Positions 48,901 to 64,000 of a DNA stretch of 64,000 nucleotides are shown here, piece by piece. Below the pieces are notes generated by a model that saw only the letters and a list, made by a program, of their open reading frames with translations, was not told the origin of the DNA and did no database searches. Both the position numbers and the translations under genes were made by a program. The stretch's first letter is position 1; every line of letters starts with the position of its first letter. This DNA is from Megachile rotundata (Eukaryota > Arthropoda > Insecta > Hymenoptera > Megachilidae), in NCBI RefSeq assembly GCF_050947335.1, contig NW_027473362.1:372001-436000 (forward strand). Direction: 5' to 3'.

Positions 48901-51900
48901 TTGGGAGATTGTATTTGGGAGATTGTATTTGGGAGATTGTAATTGTACGATTGCGATTGTATGATTATGATTGTATGATTGTGATTGTATGATTATGATT
49001 GTATGATTGTGATTGTATGATTGCGATTGTGTGATTGTGATTGTATGATTATGATTGTATTTTTGTGATTACATGATTGTGATTGTATGATTGTGATTGT
49101 ATGATTGTGATTGTATGATTGTGATTGTATGATTGTGATTGTATGATTGTGATTGTATGATTGTGATTGTATGATTGTGATTGTATGATTGTGATTGTAT
49201 TTTTGTGATTACATGATTGTGATTGTATGATTGTGATTGCATGATTGTGATTGTATGATTGTGATTGTATGATTGCGATTGTATGATTGTGATTGTATGA
49301 TTGTGATGTATGATTGTAATTGTATGATTATGATTGTATGATTGTGATTGTATGATTGAGATTGTATGATTGAGATTGTATGAATGTGATTGTATGCTTG
49401 CGATTGTATGATTGTGATTGTATGATTGTGATTGTATGATTGTGATTGTATGATTGTATTTGGGAGATTGTATTTGGGAGATTGTATTTGGGAGATTGTA
49501 CTTGTATGATTGCGATTGCATGATTGCGATTGTATGATTGTGATGTATGATTGTAATTGTATGATTATGATTGTATGATTGTGATGTATGATTGTAATTG
49601 TATGATTATGATTGTATGATTGTGATTGTATGATTGAGATTGTATGATTGAGATTGTATGATTGTGATTGTATGCTTGCGATTGTATGATTGCGATTGTA
49701 TGATTGTGATTGTATGATTGTGATTGTATGATTGTGATTGTATGAATGTGATTGTATGATTGTGATTGTATGATTGTGATTACATGATTGTGATTGTATG
49801 ATTGTGATTGCATGATTTTGAATGTATGATTGTGATAGTACGACTGTGATTGCATGATTGTGATTGTATGATTGTGATTGAATGATTTTGAATGTATGAT
49901 TGTGATTGTATGATTGTGATTGTATGATTGTGATTGTATGATTATGATTGTATGATTGTGATTGCATGATTGTGATTGTATGATTGTGATTGCATGATTT
50001 TGAATGTTTGATTGTGATTGCATGATTGTGATTGTATGATTGTGATTGTATGATTGTGATTGTATGATTGTATTTGGGAGATTGTATTTGGGAGATTGTA
50101 TTTGGGAGATTGTAATTGTATGATTGCGATTGTATGGTTGTGATTGTATGATTGCGATTGTATGATTGCGATTGTATGATTGCGATTGTATGATTGTGAT
50201 TGTATGATTGTGATTGTATGATTGTGATTGTATGATTGTGATTGTATGATTGTGATTGTATGATTGTGATTGCATGATTGTGATTGTATGATTGTGATTG
50301 CATGATTGTGAATGTATGATTGTGACTGTATGATTGTGATTGCATGATTGTGATTGTATGAATGTGATTGCATGATCTTGAATGTATGATTGTGATTGTA
50401 TGATTGTGATTGTATGATTGTGATTGTATGATTGTGATTGTATGATTATGATTGTATGATTGTGGTTGCATGATTGTGATTGTACGATTGTGATTGCATG
50501 ATGTTGAATGTATGATCGTGATTGCATGATTGTGATTGTATGATTGTGATTGTATGATTGTGATTGTATGATTGTGATAGTATGATTGTGATTGTATGAT
50601 TGTGATTGTATGATTGTGATTGTATGATTATGATTGTATGATTGTGATTGTATGATTGTATTTGGGAGATTGTATTTGGGAGATTGTAATTGTATGATTG
50701 CGATTGTATGATTGTGATTGTATGATTGCGATTGTATGAATTCGATTGTATGATTGTGATTGTATGATTGTGATTGTATGATTGTGATTGTATGATTGTG
50801 ATTGTATGATTGTGATTGTATGATTGTGATTGTATGATTGTGATTGTATAATTGTGATTGTATGATTGTATTTGGGCGATTGTAATTGTATGATTGCGAT
50901 TATATGATTGTGATTGTATGATTGCGATTGTATGATTGTGATTGTATGATTGTAATGTATGATTGTAATTGTATGATTATGATTGTATGATTGTGATTGT
51001 ATGATTGACATTGTATGATTGAGATTGTATGATTGTGATTGTATGATTGAGATTGTACGATTGTGATTGTATGCTTGCGATTGTATGATTGTGATTGTAT
51101 GATTGTGATTGTATGATTGTGATTGTATGATTGTGATTGTATGATTGTGATTGTATGATTGTGATTGTATGATTGTGATTGTATGATTGTGATTGCATGA
51201 TTGTGATTGTATGATTGTGATTGCATGATTTTGAATGTATGATTGTGATTGTATGATTGTGATTGCATGATTGTGATTGCATGATTGTGATTGTATGATT
51301 GTGATTGCACGATTTTGAATGTATGATTGTGATTGTATGATTGTGATTGTATGATTGTGATTGTATGATTGTGATTGTATGATTATGATTGTATGATTGT
51401 GATTGCATGATTGTGATTGTATGATTGTGATTGCATGATTTTGAATGTATGATTGTGATTGCATGATTGTGATTGTATGATTGTGGTTGTATGATTGTGA
51501 TTGTATGATTGTATTTGGGAGATTGTATTTGGGAGATTGTATTTGGGAGATTGTAATTGTATGATTGCGATTGTATGATTGTGATTGTATGATTGTGATG
51601 TATGATTGTAATTGTATGATTATGATTGTATGATTGTGATGTAGGATTGTAATTGTATGATTATGATTGTATGATTGTGATTGTATGATTGAGATTGTAT
51701 GATTGAGATTGTATGATTGTGATTGTATGCTTGCGATTGTATGATTGTGATTGTATGATTGTGATTGTATGATTGTGATTGTATGATTGTGATTGTATGA
51801 TTGTGATTGTATGATTGTGATTGTATGATTGTGATTGTATGATTGTGATTGTATGATTGTGATTGTATGATTGTGATTGTATGGTTGTGATTGTATGATT

Positions 51901-53814
51901 GTGATTGCATGATTGTGATTGTATGATTGTGATTGCATGATTTTGAATGTATGATTGTGATTGCATGATTGTGATTGTATGATTGTGATTGCATGATTTT
52001 GAATGTATGATTGTGATTGTATGATTGTGATTGCATGATTGTGATTGTATGATTGAGATTGTATGATTTTGAATGTATGATTGTGATTGCATGATTGTGA
52101 TTGTATGATTGTGATTGTATGATTGTGATTGTATGATTGTGATTGTATGGTTGTGATTGTATGATTGTGATTGCATGATTGTGATTGTATGATTGTGATT
52201 GCATGATTTTGAATGTATGATTGTGATTGCATGATTGTGATTGTATGATTGTGATTGCATGATTTTGAATGTATGATTGTGATTGTATGATTGTGATTGC
52301 ATGATTTTGAATGTATGATTGTGATTGCATGATTGTGATTGTATGATTGTGATTGTATGATTGTGATTGTATGATTGTGATAGTATGATTGTGGTTGTAT
52401 GATTGTGATTGTATGATTGTGATTGTATGATTATGATTGTATGATTGTGATTGTATGATTGTATTTGGGAGATTGTATTTGGGAGATTGTATTTGGGAGA
52501 TTGTAATTGTATGATTGCGATTGTATGATTGTGATTGTATGATTGCGATTGTATGAATTCGATTGTATGATTGTGATTGTATGATTGTGATTGTATGATT
52601 GTGATTGTATGATTGTGATTGTATGATTGTGATTGTATGATTGTGATTGTATGATTGTGATTGTATGATTGTATTTGGGAGATTGTATTTGGGAGATTGT
52701 AATTGTATGATTGCGATTGTATGATTGTGATTGTATGATTGCGATTGTATGATTGTGATTGTATGATTGTGATGTATGATTGTAATTGTATGATTATGAT
52801 TGTATGATTGTGATTGTATGATTGAGATTGTATGATTGAGATTGTATGATTGTGATTGTATGCTTGCGATTGTATGATTGCGATTGTATGATTGTGATTG
52901 TATGATTGTGATTGCATGATTTTGAATGTATGATTGTGATTGCATGATTGTGATTGTATGATTGTGGTTGTATGATTGTGATTGTATGATTGTATTTGGG
53001 AGATTGTATTTGGGAGATTGTATTTGGGAGATTGTATTTGGGAGATTGTAATTGTATGATTGCGATTGTATGATTGTGATTGTATGATTGCGATTGTATG
53101 ATTGTGATTGTATGATTGTGATGTATGATTGTAATTGTATGATTATGATTGTATGATTGTGATTGTATGATTGAGATTGTATGATTGAGATTGTATGAAT
53201 GTGATTGTATGCTTGCGATTGTATGATTGTGATTGTATGATTGTGATTGTATGATTGTGATTGCATGATTTTGAATGTATGATTGTGATTGTATGATTGT
53301 GATTGTATGATTGTGATTGTATGATTGTGATTGTATGATTGTGATTGTATGATTGTGATTGTATGATTGTGATTGTATGATTGTGATTGTATGATTGTGA
53401 TTGTATGATTGTGATTGCATGATTGTGATTGTATGATTGTGATTGCATGATTTTGAATGTATGATTGTGATTGTATGATTGTGATTGCATGATTGTGATT
53501 GTATGATTGTGATTGCATGATTTTGAATGTATGATTGTGATTGTATGATTGTGATTGTATGATTTTGATTGTATGATTATGATTGTATGATTGCGATTGC
53601 ATGATTGTGATTGTATGATTGTGATTGCATGATTTTGAATGTATGATTGTGATTGCATGATTGTGATTGTATGATTGTGGTTGTATGATTGTGATTGTAT
53701 GATTGTGATTGTATGATTGTGATTGTATGATTGTGATTGTATGATTGTGATTGTATGATTGTGATTGTATGATTGTGATTGTATGATTGTGATTGTATGA
53801 TTGTGGTTGTATGA
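45959..53814. repeat. Satellite higher-order block H2 (7,856 bp)
   Basis: Follows H1 at a constant offset of 7,548 bp for about its first 6 kb, then changes. GAATTC lies at 52555 where 52987 would be expected, and the block is 308 bp longer. The last part resembles the sequence before H1 (about 37.0-38.4 kb). Confidence 0.8.
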
Positions 53815-56800
53815 TTGTTATTGTATGATTGTATTTGGGAGATTGTATTTGGGAGATTGTAATTGTACGATTGCGATTGTATGATTATGATTGTATGATT
53901 GTGATTGTATGATTATGATTGTATGATTGTGATTGTATGATTGCGATTGTATGATTGTGATTGTATGATTATGATTGTATTTTTGTGATTACATGATTGT
54001 GATTGTATGATTGTGATTGTATGATTGTGATTGTATGATTGTGATTGTATGATTGTGATTGTATGATTGTGATTGTATGATTGTGATGTATGATTGTAAT
54101 TGTATGATTATGATTGTATGATTGTGATTGTATGATTGAGATTGTATGATTGAGATTGTATGAATGTGATTGTATGCTTGCGATTGTATGATTGTGATTG
54201 TATGATTGTGATTGTATGATTGTGATTGCATGATTTTGAATGTATGATTGTGATTGTATGATTGTGATTGCATGATTGTGATTGTATGGTTGTGATTGCA
54301 TGATTTTGAATGTATGATTGTGATTGTATGATTGTGATTGTATGATTGCGATTGTATGATTGTGATTGTATGATTGTGATTGTATGATTGTGATAGTATG
54401 ATTGTGATTGTATGATTGTGATTGTATGATTGTGATTGTATGATTGTGATTGTATGATTGTGATAGTATGATTGTGATTGTATGATTGTGATTGTATGAT
54501 TGTATTTGGAAGATTGTATTTGGGAGATTGTATTTGGGAGATTGTAATTGTATGATTGCGATTGTATGATTGCGATTGTATGATTGTGATTGTATGATTG
54601 TGATTGCATGATTGTGATTGTATGATTGTGATTGCATGATTGTGAATGTATGATTGTGACTGTATGATTGTGATTGCATGATTGTGATTGTATGAATGTG
54701 ATTGCATGATCTTGAATGTATGATTGTGATTGTATGATTGTGATTGTATGATTGTGATTGTATGATTGTGATTGTATGATTATGATTGTATGATTGTGGT
54801 TGCATGATTGTGATTGTACGATTGTGATTGCATGATGTTGAATGTATGATCGTGATTGCATGATTGTGATTGTATGATTGTGATTGTATGATTGTGATTG
54901 TATGATTGTGATAGTATGATTGTGATTGTATGATTGTGATTGTATGATTGTGATTGTATGATTATGATTGTATGATTGTGATTGTATGATTGTATTTGGG
55001 AGATTGTATTTGGGAGATTGTAATTGTATGATTGCGATTGTATGATTGTGATTGTATGATTGCGATTGTATGAATTCGATTGTATGATTGTGATTGTATG
55101 ATTGTGATTGTATGATTGTGATTGTATGATTGTGATTGTATGATTGTGATTGTATGATTGTGATTGTATGATTGTGATTGTATAATTGTGATTGTATGAT
55201 TGTATTTGGGCGATTGTAATTGTATGATTGCGATTATATGATTGTGATTGTATGATTGCGATTGTATGATTGTGATTGTATGATTGTAATGTATGATTGT
55301 AATTGTATGATTATGATTGTATGATTGTGATTGTATGATTGACATTGTATGATTGAGATTGTATGATTGTGATTGTATGATTGAGATTGTACGATTGTGA
55401 TTGTATGCTTGCGATTGTATGATTGTGATTGTATGATTGTGATTGTATGATTGTGATTGTATGATTGTGATTGTATGATTGTGATTGTATGATTGTGATT
55501 GTATGATTGTGATTGTATGATTGTGATTGCATGATTGTGATTGTATGATTGTGATTGCATGATTTTGAATGTATGATTGTGATTGTATGATTGTGATTGC
55601 ATGATTGTGATTGCATGATTGTGATTGTATGATTGTGATTGCACGATTTTGAATGTATGATTGTGATTGTATGATTGTGATTGTATGATTGTGATTGTAT
55701 GATTGTGATTGTATGATTATGATTGTATGATTGTGATTGCATGATTGTGATTGTATGATTGTGATTGCATGATTTTGAATGTATGATTGTGATTGCATGA
55801 TTGTGATTGTATGATTGTGGTTGTATGATTGTGATTGTATGATTGTATTTGGGAGATTGTATTTGGGAGATTGTATTTGGGAGATTGTAATTGTATGATT
55901 GCGATTGTATGATTGTGATTGTATGATTGTGATGTATGATTGTAATTGTATGATTATGATTGTATGATTGTGATGTAGGATTGTAATTGTATGATTATGA
56001 TTGTATGATTGTGATTGTATGATTGAGATTGTATGATTGAGATTGTATGATTGTGATTGTATGCTTGCGATTGTATGATTGTGATTGTATGATTGTGATT
56101 GTATGATTGTGATTGTATGATTGTGATTGTATGATTGTGATTGTATGATTGTGATTGTATGATTGTGATTGTATGATTGTGATTGTATGATTGTGATTGT
56201 ATGATTGTGATTGTATGGTTGTGATTGTATGATTGTGATTGCATGATTGTGATTGTATGATTGTGATTGCATGATTTTGAATGTATGATTGTGATTGCAT
56301 GATTGTGATTGTATGATTGTGATTGCATGATTTTGAATGTATGATTGTGATTGTATGATTGTGATTGCATGATTGTGATTGTATGATTGAGATTGTATGA
56401 TTTTGAATGTATGATTGTGATTGCATGATTGTGATTGTATGATTGTGATTGTATGATTGTGATTGTATGATTGTGATTGTATGGTTGTGATTGTATGATT
56501 GTGATTGCATGATTGTGATTGTATGATTGTGATTGCATGATTTTGAATGTATGATTGTGATTGCATGATTGTGATTGTATGATTGTGATTGCATGATTTT
56601 GAATGTATGATTGTGATTGCATGATTGTGATTGTATGATTGTGGTTGTATGATTGTGATTGTATGATTGTATTTGGGAGATTGTATTTGGGAGATTGTAT
56701 TTGGGAGATTGTATTTGGGAGATTGTAATTGTATGATTGCGATTGTATGATTGTGATTGTATGATTGCGATTGTATGATTGTGATTGTATGATTATGATT

Positions 56801-57854
56801 GTATGATTGTGATTGCATGATTGTGATTGTATGATTGTGATTGCATGATTTTGAATGTATGATTGTGATTGCATGATTGTGATTGTATGATTGTGGTTGT
56901 ATGATTGTGATTGTATGATTGTATTTGGGAGATTGTATTTGGGAGATTGTATTTGGGAGATTGTAATTGTATGATTGCGATTGTATGATTGTGATTGTAT
57001 GATTGTGATGTATGATTGTAATTGTATGATTATGATTGTATGATTGTGATGTAGGATTGTAATTGTATGATTATGATTGTATGATTGTGATTGTATGCTT
57101 GCGATTGTATGATTGCGATTGTATGATTGTGATTGTATGATTGTGATTGCATGATTTTGAATGTATGATTGTGATTGCATGATTGTGATTGTATGATTGT
57201 GGTTGTATGATTGTGATTGTATGATTGTATTTGGGAGATTGTATTTGGGAGATTGTATTTGGGAGATTGTATTTGGGAGATTGTAATTGTATGATTGCGA
57301 TTGTATGATTGTGATTGTATGATTGCGATTGTATGAATTCGATTGTATGATTGTGATTGTATGATTGTGATTGTATGATTGTGATTGTATGATTGTGATT
57401 GTATGATTGTGATTGTATGATTGTGATTGTATGATTGTGATTGCATGATTGTGATTGTATGATTGTGATTGCATGATTTTGAATGTATGATTGTGATTGT
57501 ATGATTGTGATTGCATGATTGTGATTGTATGATTGTGATTGCATGATTTTGAATGTATGATTGTGATTGTATGATTGTGATTGTATGATTTTGATTGTAT
57601 GATTATGATTGTATGATTGCGATTGCATGATTGTGATTGTATGATTGTGATTGCATGATTTTGAATGTATGATTGTGATTGCATGATTGTGATTGTATGA
57701 TTGTGGTTGTATGATTGTGATTGTATGATTGTGATTGTATGATTGTGATTGTATGATTGTGATTGTATGATTGTGATTGTATGATTGTGATTGTATGATT
57801 GTGATTGTATGATTGTGATTGTATGATTGTGATTGTATGATTGTGGTTGTATGA
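53815..57854. repeat. Satellite higher-order block H3 (4,040 bp, shortened)
   Basis: Begins like the other blocks and ends with the same tail as H1 at an offset of 11,896 bp (GAATTC 45439 and 57335), but lacks several kb of the middle. One 14-bp unit differs within the shared tail (offset 11,882 before it, 11,896 after). Confidence 0.8.
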
Positions 57855-60800
57855 TTGTTATTGTATGATTGTATTTGGGAGATTGTATTTGGGAGATTGT
57901 AATTGTACGATTGCGATTGTATGATTATGATTGTATGATTGTGATTGTATGATTATGATTGTATGATTGTGATTGTATGATTGCGATTGTATGATTGTGA
58001 TTGTATGATTATGATTGTATTTTTGTGATTACATGATTGTGATTGTATGATTGTGATTGTATGATTGTGATTGTATGATTGTGATTGTATGATTGTGATT
58101 GTATGATTGTGATTGTATGATTGTGATTGTATGATTGTGATTGTATGATTGTGATGTATGATTGTAATTGTATGATTATGATTGTGTGATTGTGATTGTA
58201 TGATTGAGATTGTATGATTGAGATTGTATGAATGTGATTGTATGCTTGCGATTGTATGATTGTGATTGTATGATTGTGATTGTATGATTGTGATTGCATG
58301 ATTTTGAATGTATGATTGTGATTGTATGATTGTGATTGCATGATTGTGATTGTATGGTTGTGATTGCATGATTTTGAATGTATGATTGTGATTGTATGAT
58401 TGTGATTGTATGATTGCGATTGTATGATTGTGATTGTATGATTGTGATTGTATGATTGTGATTGTATGATTGTGATTGTATGATTGTATTTGGGAGATTG
58501 TATTTGGGAGATTGTATTTGGGAGATTGTAATTGTATGATTGCGATTGTATGATTGCGATTGTATGATTGTGATGTATGATTGTAATTGTATGATTATGA
58601 TTGTATGATTGTGATGTATGATTGTAATTGTATGATTATGATTGTATGATTGTGATTGTATGATTGAGATTGTATGATTGAGATTGTATGATTGTGATTG
58701 TATGCTTGGGATTGTATGATTGCGATTGTATGATTGTGATTGTATGATTGTGATTGTATGATTGTGATTGTATGATTGTGATTGTATGATTGTGATTACA
58801 TGATTGTGATTGTATGATTGTGATTGCATGATTTTGAATGTATGATTGTGATAGTACGACTGTGATTGCATGATTATGATTGTATGATTGTGATTGAATG
58901 ATTTTGAATGTATGATTGTGATTGTATGATTGTGATTGTATGATTGTGGTTGTATGATTATGATTGTATGATTGTGATTGCATGATTGTGATTGTATGAT
59001 TGTGATTGCATGATTTTGAATGTATGATTGTGATTGCATGATTGTGATTGTATGATTGTGATTGTATGATTGTATTTGGGAGATTGTACTTGGGAGATTG
59101 TATTTGGGAGATTGTATTTGGGAGATTGTATTTGGGAGATTGTAATTGTATGATTGCGATTGTATGATTGTGATTGTATGATTGCGATTGTATGATTGCG
59201 ATTGTATGATTGTGATGTATGATTGTAATTGTATGATTATGATTGTATGATTGTGATTGTATGATTGAGATTGTATGATTGAGATTGTATGATTGTGATT
59301 GTATGCTTGCGATTGTATGATTGTGATTACATGATTGTGATTGTATGATTGTGATTGTATGATTGTGATTGTATGATTGTGATTGTATGATTGGGATTGT
59401 ATGATTGTGATTGTATGATTGTGATTGTATGATTGTGATTGTATGATTGTGATTGTATGATTGTGATTGCATGATTTTGAATGTATGATTGTGATTGTAT
59501 GATTGTGATTGCATGATTGTGATTGTATGATTGTGATTGCATGATTTTGAATGTATGATTGTGATTGTATGATTGTGATTGTATCATTTTGATTGTATGA
59601 TTATGATTGTTTGATTGCGATTGCATGATTGTGATTGTATGATTGTGATTGCATGATTTTGAATGTATGATTGTGATTGCATGATTGTGATTGTATGATT
59701 GTGGTTGTATGATTGTGATTGTATGATTGTGATTGTATGATTGTGATTGTATGATTGTGATTGTATGATTGTGATTGTATGATTGTGATTGTATGATTGT
59801 GATTGTATGATTGTGATTGTCTGATTGTTGTTGTGCGATTGTGATTGTACGATTGTGATTGTACGATTGTGGTTGTATGATTGTGATTGTATGATTATGA
59901 TTGTATGATTGTGATTGCATGATTGTGATTGTATGATAGTGATTGCATGATTTTGAATGTATGATTGTGATTGCATGATTGTGATTGTATGATTGTGATT
60001 GTATGATTGTGATTGTATGATTGTGATAGTATGATTGTGGTTGTATCATTGTGATTGTATGATTGTGATTGTATGATTATGATTGTATGATTGTGATTGT
60101 ATGATTGTATTTGGGAGATTGTATTTGGGAGATTGTATTTGGGAGATTGTAATTGTATGATTGCGATTGTATGATTGTGATTGTATGATTGCGATTGTAT
60201 GAATTCGATTGTATGATTGTGATTGTATGATTGTGATTGCATGATTTTGAATGTATGATTGTGATTGTATGATTGTGATTGTATGATTGTGATTGTATGA
60301 TTGTGATTGTATGATTGTGATTGTATGATTGTGATTGTATGATTGTGATTGTATGATTGTGATTGTATGATTGTGATTGCATGATTGTGATTGTATGACT
60401 GTGATTGCATGATTTTGAATGTATGATTGTGATTGTATGATTGTGATTGCATGATTGTGATTGTATGATTGTGATTGCATGATTTTGAATGTATGATTGT
60501 GATTGTATGATTGTGATTGTATGATTTTGATTGTATGATTATGATTGTATGATTGTGATTGCATGATTGTGATTGTATGATTGTGATTGCATGATTTTGA
60601 ATGTATGATTGTGATTGCATGATTGTGATTGTATGATTGTGGTTGTATGATTGTGATTGTATGATTGTGATTGTATGATTGTGATTGTATGATTGTGATT
60701 GTATGATTGTGATTGTATGATTGTGATTGTATGATTGTGATTGTATGATTGTGATTGTATGATTGTGGTTGTATGATTGTGATTGTATGATTGTATTTGG

Positions 60801-63800
60801 GAGATTGTATTTGGGAGATTGTATTTGGGAGATTGTAATTGTACGATTGCGATTGTATGATTATGATTGTATGATTGTGATTGTATGATTATGATTGTAT
60901 GATTGTGATTGTATGATTGCGATTGTGTGATTGTGATTGTATGATTATGATTGTATTTTTGTGATTACATGATTGTGATTGTATGATTGTGATTGTATGA
61001 TTGTGATTGTATGATTGTGATTGTATGATTGTGATTGTATGATTGTGATTGTATGATTGTGATTGTATGATTGTGATTGTATGATTGTGATTGTATTTTT
61101 GTGATTACATGATTGTGATTGTATGATTGTGATTGCATGATTGTGATTGTATGATTGTGATTGTATGATTGCGATTGTATGATTGTGATTGTATGATTGT
61201 GATGTATGATTGTAATTGTATGATTATGATTGTATGATTGTGATTGTATGATTGAGATTGTATGATTGAGATTGTATGAATGTGATTGTATGCTTGCGAT
61301 TGTATGATTGTGATTGTATGATTGTGATTGTATGATTGTGATTGTATGATTGTATTTGGGAGATTGTATTTGGGAGATTGTATTTGGGAGATTGTACTTG
61401 TATGATTGCGATTGCATGATTGCGATTGTATGATTGTGATGTATGATTGTAATTGTATGATTATGATTGTATGATTGTGATGTATGATTGTAATTGTATG
61501 ATTATGATTGTATGATTGTGATTGTATGATTGAGATTGTATGATTGAGATTGTATGATTGTGATTGTATGCTTGCGATTGTATGATTGCGATTGTATGAT
61601 TGTGATTGTATGATTGTGATTGTATGATTGTGATTGTATGAATGTGATTGTATGATTGTGATTGTATGATTGTGATTACATGATTGTGATTGTATGATTG
61701 TGATTGCATGATTTTGAATGTATGATTGTGATAGTACGACTGTGATTGCATGATTGTGATTGTATGATTGTGATTGAATGATTTTGAATGTATGATTGTG
61801 ATTGTATGATTGTGATTGTATGATTGTGATTGTATGATTATGATTGTATGATTGTGATTGCATGATTGTGATTGTATGATTGTGATTGCATGATTTTGAA
61901 TGTTTGATTGTGATTGCATGATTGTGATTGTATGATTGTGATTGTATGATTGTGATTGTATGATTGTATTTGGGAGATTGTATTTGGGAGATTGTATTTG
62001 GGAGATTGTAATTGTATGATTGCGATTGTATGGTTGTGATTGTATGATTGCGATTGTATGATTGCGATTGTATGATTGCGATTGTATGATTGTGATTGTA
62101 TGATTGTGATTGTATGATTGTGATTGTATGATTGTGATTGTATGATTGTGATTGCATGATTGTGATTGTATGATTGTGATTGCATGATTGTGAATGTATG
62201 ATTGTGACTGTATGATTGTGATTGCATGATTGTGATTGTATGAATGTGATTGCATGATCTTGAATGTATGATTGTGATTGTATGATTGTGATTGTATGAT
62301 TGTGATTGTATGATTGTGATTGTATGATTATGATTGTATGATTGTGGTTGCATGATTGTGATTGTACGATTGTGATTGCATGATGTTGAATGTATGATCG
62401 TGATTGCATGATTGTGATTGTATGATTGTGATTGTATGATTGTGATTGTATGATTGTGATAGTATGATTGTGATTGTATGATTGTGATTGTATGATTGTG
62501 ATTGTATGATTATGATTGTATGATTGTGATTGTATGATTGTATTTGGGAGATTGTATTTGGGAGATTGTAATTGTATGATTGCGATTGTATGATTGTGAT
62601 TGTATGATTGCGATTGTATGAATTCGATTGTATGATTGTGATTGTATGATTGTGATTGTATGATTGTGATTGTATGATTGTGATTGTATGATTGTGATTG
62701 TATGATTGTGATTGTATGATTGTGATTGTATAATTGTGATTGTATGATTGTATTTGGGCGATTGTAATTGTATGATTGCGATTATATGATTGTGATTGTA
62801 TGATTGCGATTGTATGATTGTGATTGTATGATTGTAATGTATGATTGTAATTGTATGATTATGATTGTATGATTGTGATTGTATGATTGACATTGTATGA
62901 TTGAGATTGTATGATTGTGATTGTATGATTGAGATTGTACGATTGTGATTGTATGCTTGCGATTGTATGATTGTGATTGTATGATTGTGATTGTATGATT
63001 GTGATTGTATGATTGTGATTGTATGATTGTGATTGTATGATTGTGATTGTATGATTGTGATTGTATGATTGTGATTGCATGATTGTGATTGTATGATTGT
63101 GATTGCATGATTTTGAATGTATGATTGTGATTGTATGATTGTGATTGCATGATTGTGATTGCATGATTGTGATTGTATGATTGTGATTGCACGATTTTGA
63201 ATGTATGATTGTGATTGTATGATTGTGATTGTATGATTGTGATTGTATGATTGTGATTGTATGATTATGATTGTATGATTGTGATTGCATGATTGTGATT
63301 GTATGATTGTGATTGCATGATTTTGAATGTATGATTGTGATTGCATGATTGTGATTGTATGATTGTGGTTGTATGATTGTGATTGTATGATTGTATTTGG
63401 GAGATTGTATTTGGGAGATTGTATTTGGGAGATTGTAATTGTATGATTGCGATTGTATGATTGTGATTGTATGATTGTGATGTATGATTGTAATTGTATG
63501 ATTATGATTGTATGATTGTGATGTAGGATTGTAATTGTATGATTATGATTGTATGATTGTGATTGTATGATTGAGATTGTATGATTGAGATTGTATGATT
63601 GTGATTGTATGCTTGCGATTGTATGATTGTGATTGTATGATTGTGATTGTATGATTGTGATTGTATGATTGTGATTGTATGATTGTGATTGTATGATTGT
63701 GATTGTATGATTGTGATTGTATGATTGTGATTGTATGATTGTGATTGTATGATTGTGATTGTATGGTTGTGATTGTATGATTGTGATTGCATGATTGTGA

Positions 63801-64000
63801 TTGTATGATTGTGATTGCATGATTTTGAATGTATGATTGTGATTGCATGATTGTGATTGTATGATTGTGATTGCATGATTTTGAATGTATGATTGTGATT
63901 GTATGATTGTGATTGCATGATTGTGATTGTATGATTGAGATTGTATGATTTTGAATGTATGATTGTGATTGCATGATTGTGATTGTATGATTGTGATTGT
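57855..64000. repeat. Satellite higher-order block H4 (at least 6,146 bp, cut by window end)
   Basis: Matches H2 at +11,896 and H1 at +19,444 from its start (GTCTG cluster 59819; GAATTC 60201). After about 61.5-62.4 kb the offset falls by 14 bp, showing loss of one unit; GAATTC at 62620 fits this exactly. The block continues beyond the window. Confidence 0.85.

Overview
The window is eukaryotic and very probably arthropod. It is a GT-rich 14-bp satellite array interrupted once by a complete, intact-looking Ty3/Gypsy-type LTR retrotransposon. There is no host gene, rRNA, tRNA gene or CRISPR array. An insect source, perhaps Hymenoptera, is an inference from the element type, its Gag zinc-finger style, the tRNA-Lys primer site and its undepleted CpG; the sequence does not prove it.

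Layout. 1-9361 is satellite built on TGATTGTGATTGTA, with diverged units such as TTTGGGAGATTGTA and a 13-bp deleted form. 9362-20214 is the retrotransposon (10,853 bp), on the + strand, flanked by a 4-bp duplication ATGA. 20219-64000 is satellite again; from about 38.4 kb it is organised in near-identical higher-order blocks of 7,548, 7,856, 4,040 and at least 6,146 bp.

The element. Two 1,928-bp LTRs (9362-11289 and 18287-20214) show no difference in the stretches I compared. The order is 5' LTR, tRNA-Lys primer binding site, 620-nt leader, gag (555 aa: SAP-like N terminus, capsid region, LYPAL motif, zinc fingers), a -1 frameshift signal (GGGAAAC, 7-nt spacer, 8-bp stem, possible pseudoknot), pol (protease, reverse transcriptase, RNase H, integrase with GPY/F), a third ORF, a noncoding tail, the polypurine tract and the 3' LTR. 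All catalytic residues checked are present, so the copy could be autonomous and recent. The pre-insertion site can be reconstructed and matches an uninterrupted paralogous site at about 7674-7750.

Most unusual points. (1) The position where env would lie holds a 276-aa ORF with no envelope features. It has a Gag-like zinc-finger pair and a row of TQT-type motifs resembling a multivalent LC8 dynein-light-chain binding array. (2) The 5-mer TACCG occurs 61 times on the sense strand of the internal region against 6 CGGTA, including in noncoding parts. (3) The frameshift signal is unusually clear. (4) The satellite is free of stop codons in all three minus-strand frames, so it gives spurious ORFs of up to 1,514 codons that all spell the same 14-residue peptide.
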